The notes below the pieces were generated by a model that saw only the letters and a list, made by a program, of their open reading frames with translations, was not told the origin of the DNA and did no database searches. The translations under genes were made by a program, and so were the position numbers. Source: Blastocatellia bacterium (lineage in GTDB: Bacteria; Acidobacteriota; Blastocatellia; Pyrinomonadales; Pyrinomonadaceae). Taken from it: a stretch of 5,810 nucleotides of DNA. Within the stretch, counting starts at the first letter, position 1. Each line of letters starts with the position of its first letter. Positions 5,707 through 5,810 of this stretch are shown piece after piece. The stretch is taken from positions 1-5,810 of the forward strand of contig PSRF01000424.1 in the NCBI GenBank assembly GCA_003175865.1, written 5' to 3'.

Positions 5707-5810
5707 TCACGCTCGACACAACGCAGCGCCCCAGGTAAATCCTGCAGCAAAGGCTGGCATGAGTATCACGTCTCCCTGGCGTAAAAGCTTCTTCTCTTTC
5801 AAGTCATCCA
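5707..5810 (-). CDS. fabH: 3-oxoacyl-[acyl-carrier-protein] synthase III, C-terminal end only (partial)
   Basis: Read on the minus strand, an open frame enters from the right edge and stops at TGA (complement of 5707-5709), giving 33 C-terminal residues. The ending, with GDVILMPAFAAG then FTWGAALCRA, matches the end of FabH proteins (typically G-G/A-FTWG-A/S-AL-hydrophobic-R). FabH starts fatty acid synthesis by condensing acetyl-CoA or a related primer with malonyl-ACP in the cytoplasm. The catalytic Cys, His and Asn would lie outside the window, so activity cannot be judged. A related KAS III-like enzyme is possible, but the FTWGAAL signature favours FabH. The gene converges on the PEGA/TPR gene, with only the 94-bp repeat pair between them. 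The proposed fatty acid role is unrelated to the neighbours. Confidence 0.85.
   Translation of the reverse strand, partial: DDLKEKKLLRQGDVILMPAFAAGFTWGAALCRA

Overview
The window reads as part of a chromosome from a free-living, Gram-negative-type bacterium with roughly balanced GC content. The best guess is the Acidobacteriota, class Blastocatellia (Pyrinomonadaceae-like). This rests on the style of the proteins (GAF-plus-linker protein, PEGA/TPR protein) and on short hairpin repeats ending in CGCACTCCAA, which I associate from memory with those genomes. It is an inference and no marker gene in the window settles it.

Layout from left to right. A minus-strand single-domain response regulator (42-422) ends just before a hairpin repeat (7-34). 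A 327-bp divergent intergenic region follows. It holds a good sigma70-type promoter for the plus strand (587-616), a potentially folded leader and a strong ribosome binding site. Three plus-strand genes then run with gaps of 42 and 69 bp and probably form one transcription unit. They are a cysteine-free cytoplasmic GAF-like protein with a long disordered linker (750-2210), a Slt70-type lytic transglycosylase with an exported N-terminus (2253-4565), and an exported PEGA plus TPR protein (4635-5612). The last 104 bases are the 3' end of a minus-strand fabH (3-oxoacyl-ACP synthase III), convergent with the PEGA/TPR gene.

How the genes may work together. The transglycosylase cuts peptidoglycan glycan strands in the periplasm. 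The PEGA/TPR protein looks like a periplasmic scaffold or wall-associated partner. The GAF-like protein could be a cytoplasmic sensor or adaptor for the same process. The response regulator lies on the other side of the divergent region and has no kinase in the window. Functional coupling is inferred from gene order only.

The most unusual signal is a small repeat family seen three times, each time at the 3' end of a gene. In the two copies between the convergent genes the repeat begins at the very next base after the stop codon (TAG and TGA), and the copies form a perfect 31-nt inverted repeat. In the sense of the gene, each copy is a hairpin followed by a T-rich stretch. The elements therefore look like mobile or copied repeats that serve as intrinsic terminators. 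A second repeat-like block lies in the first codons of the PEGA/TPR gene.
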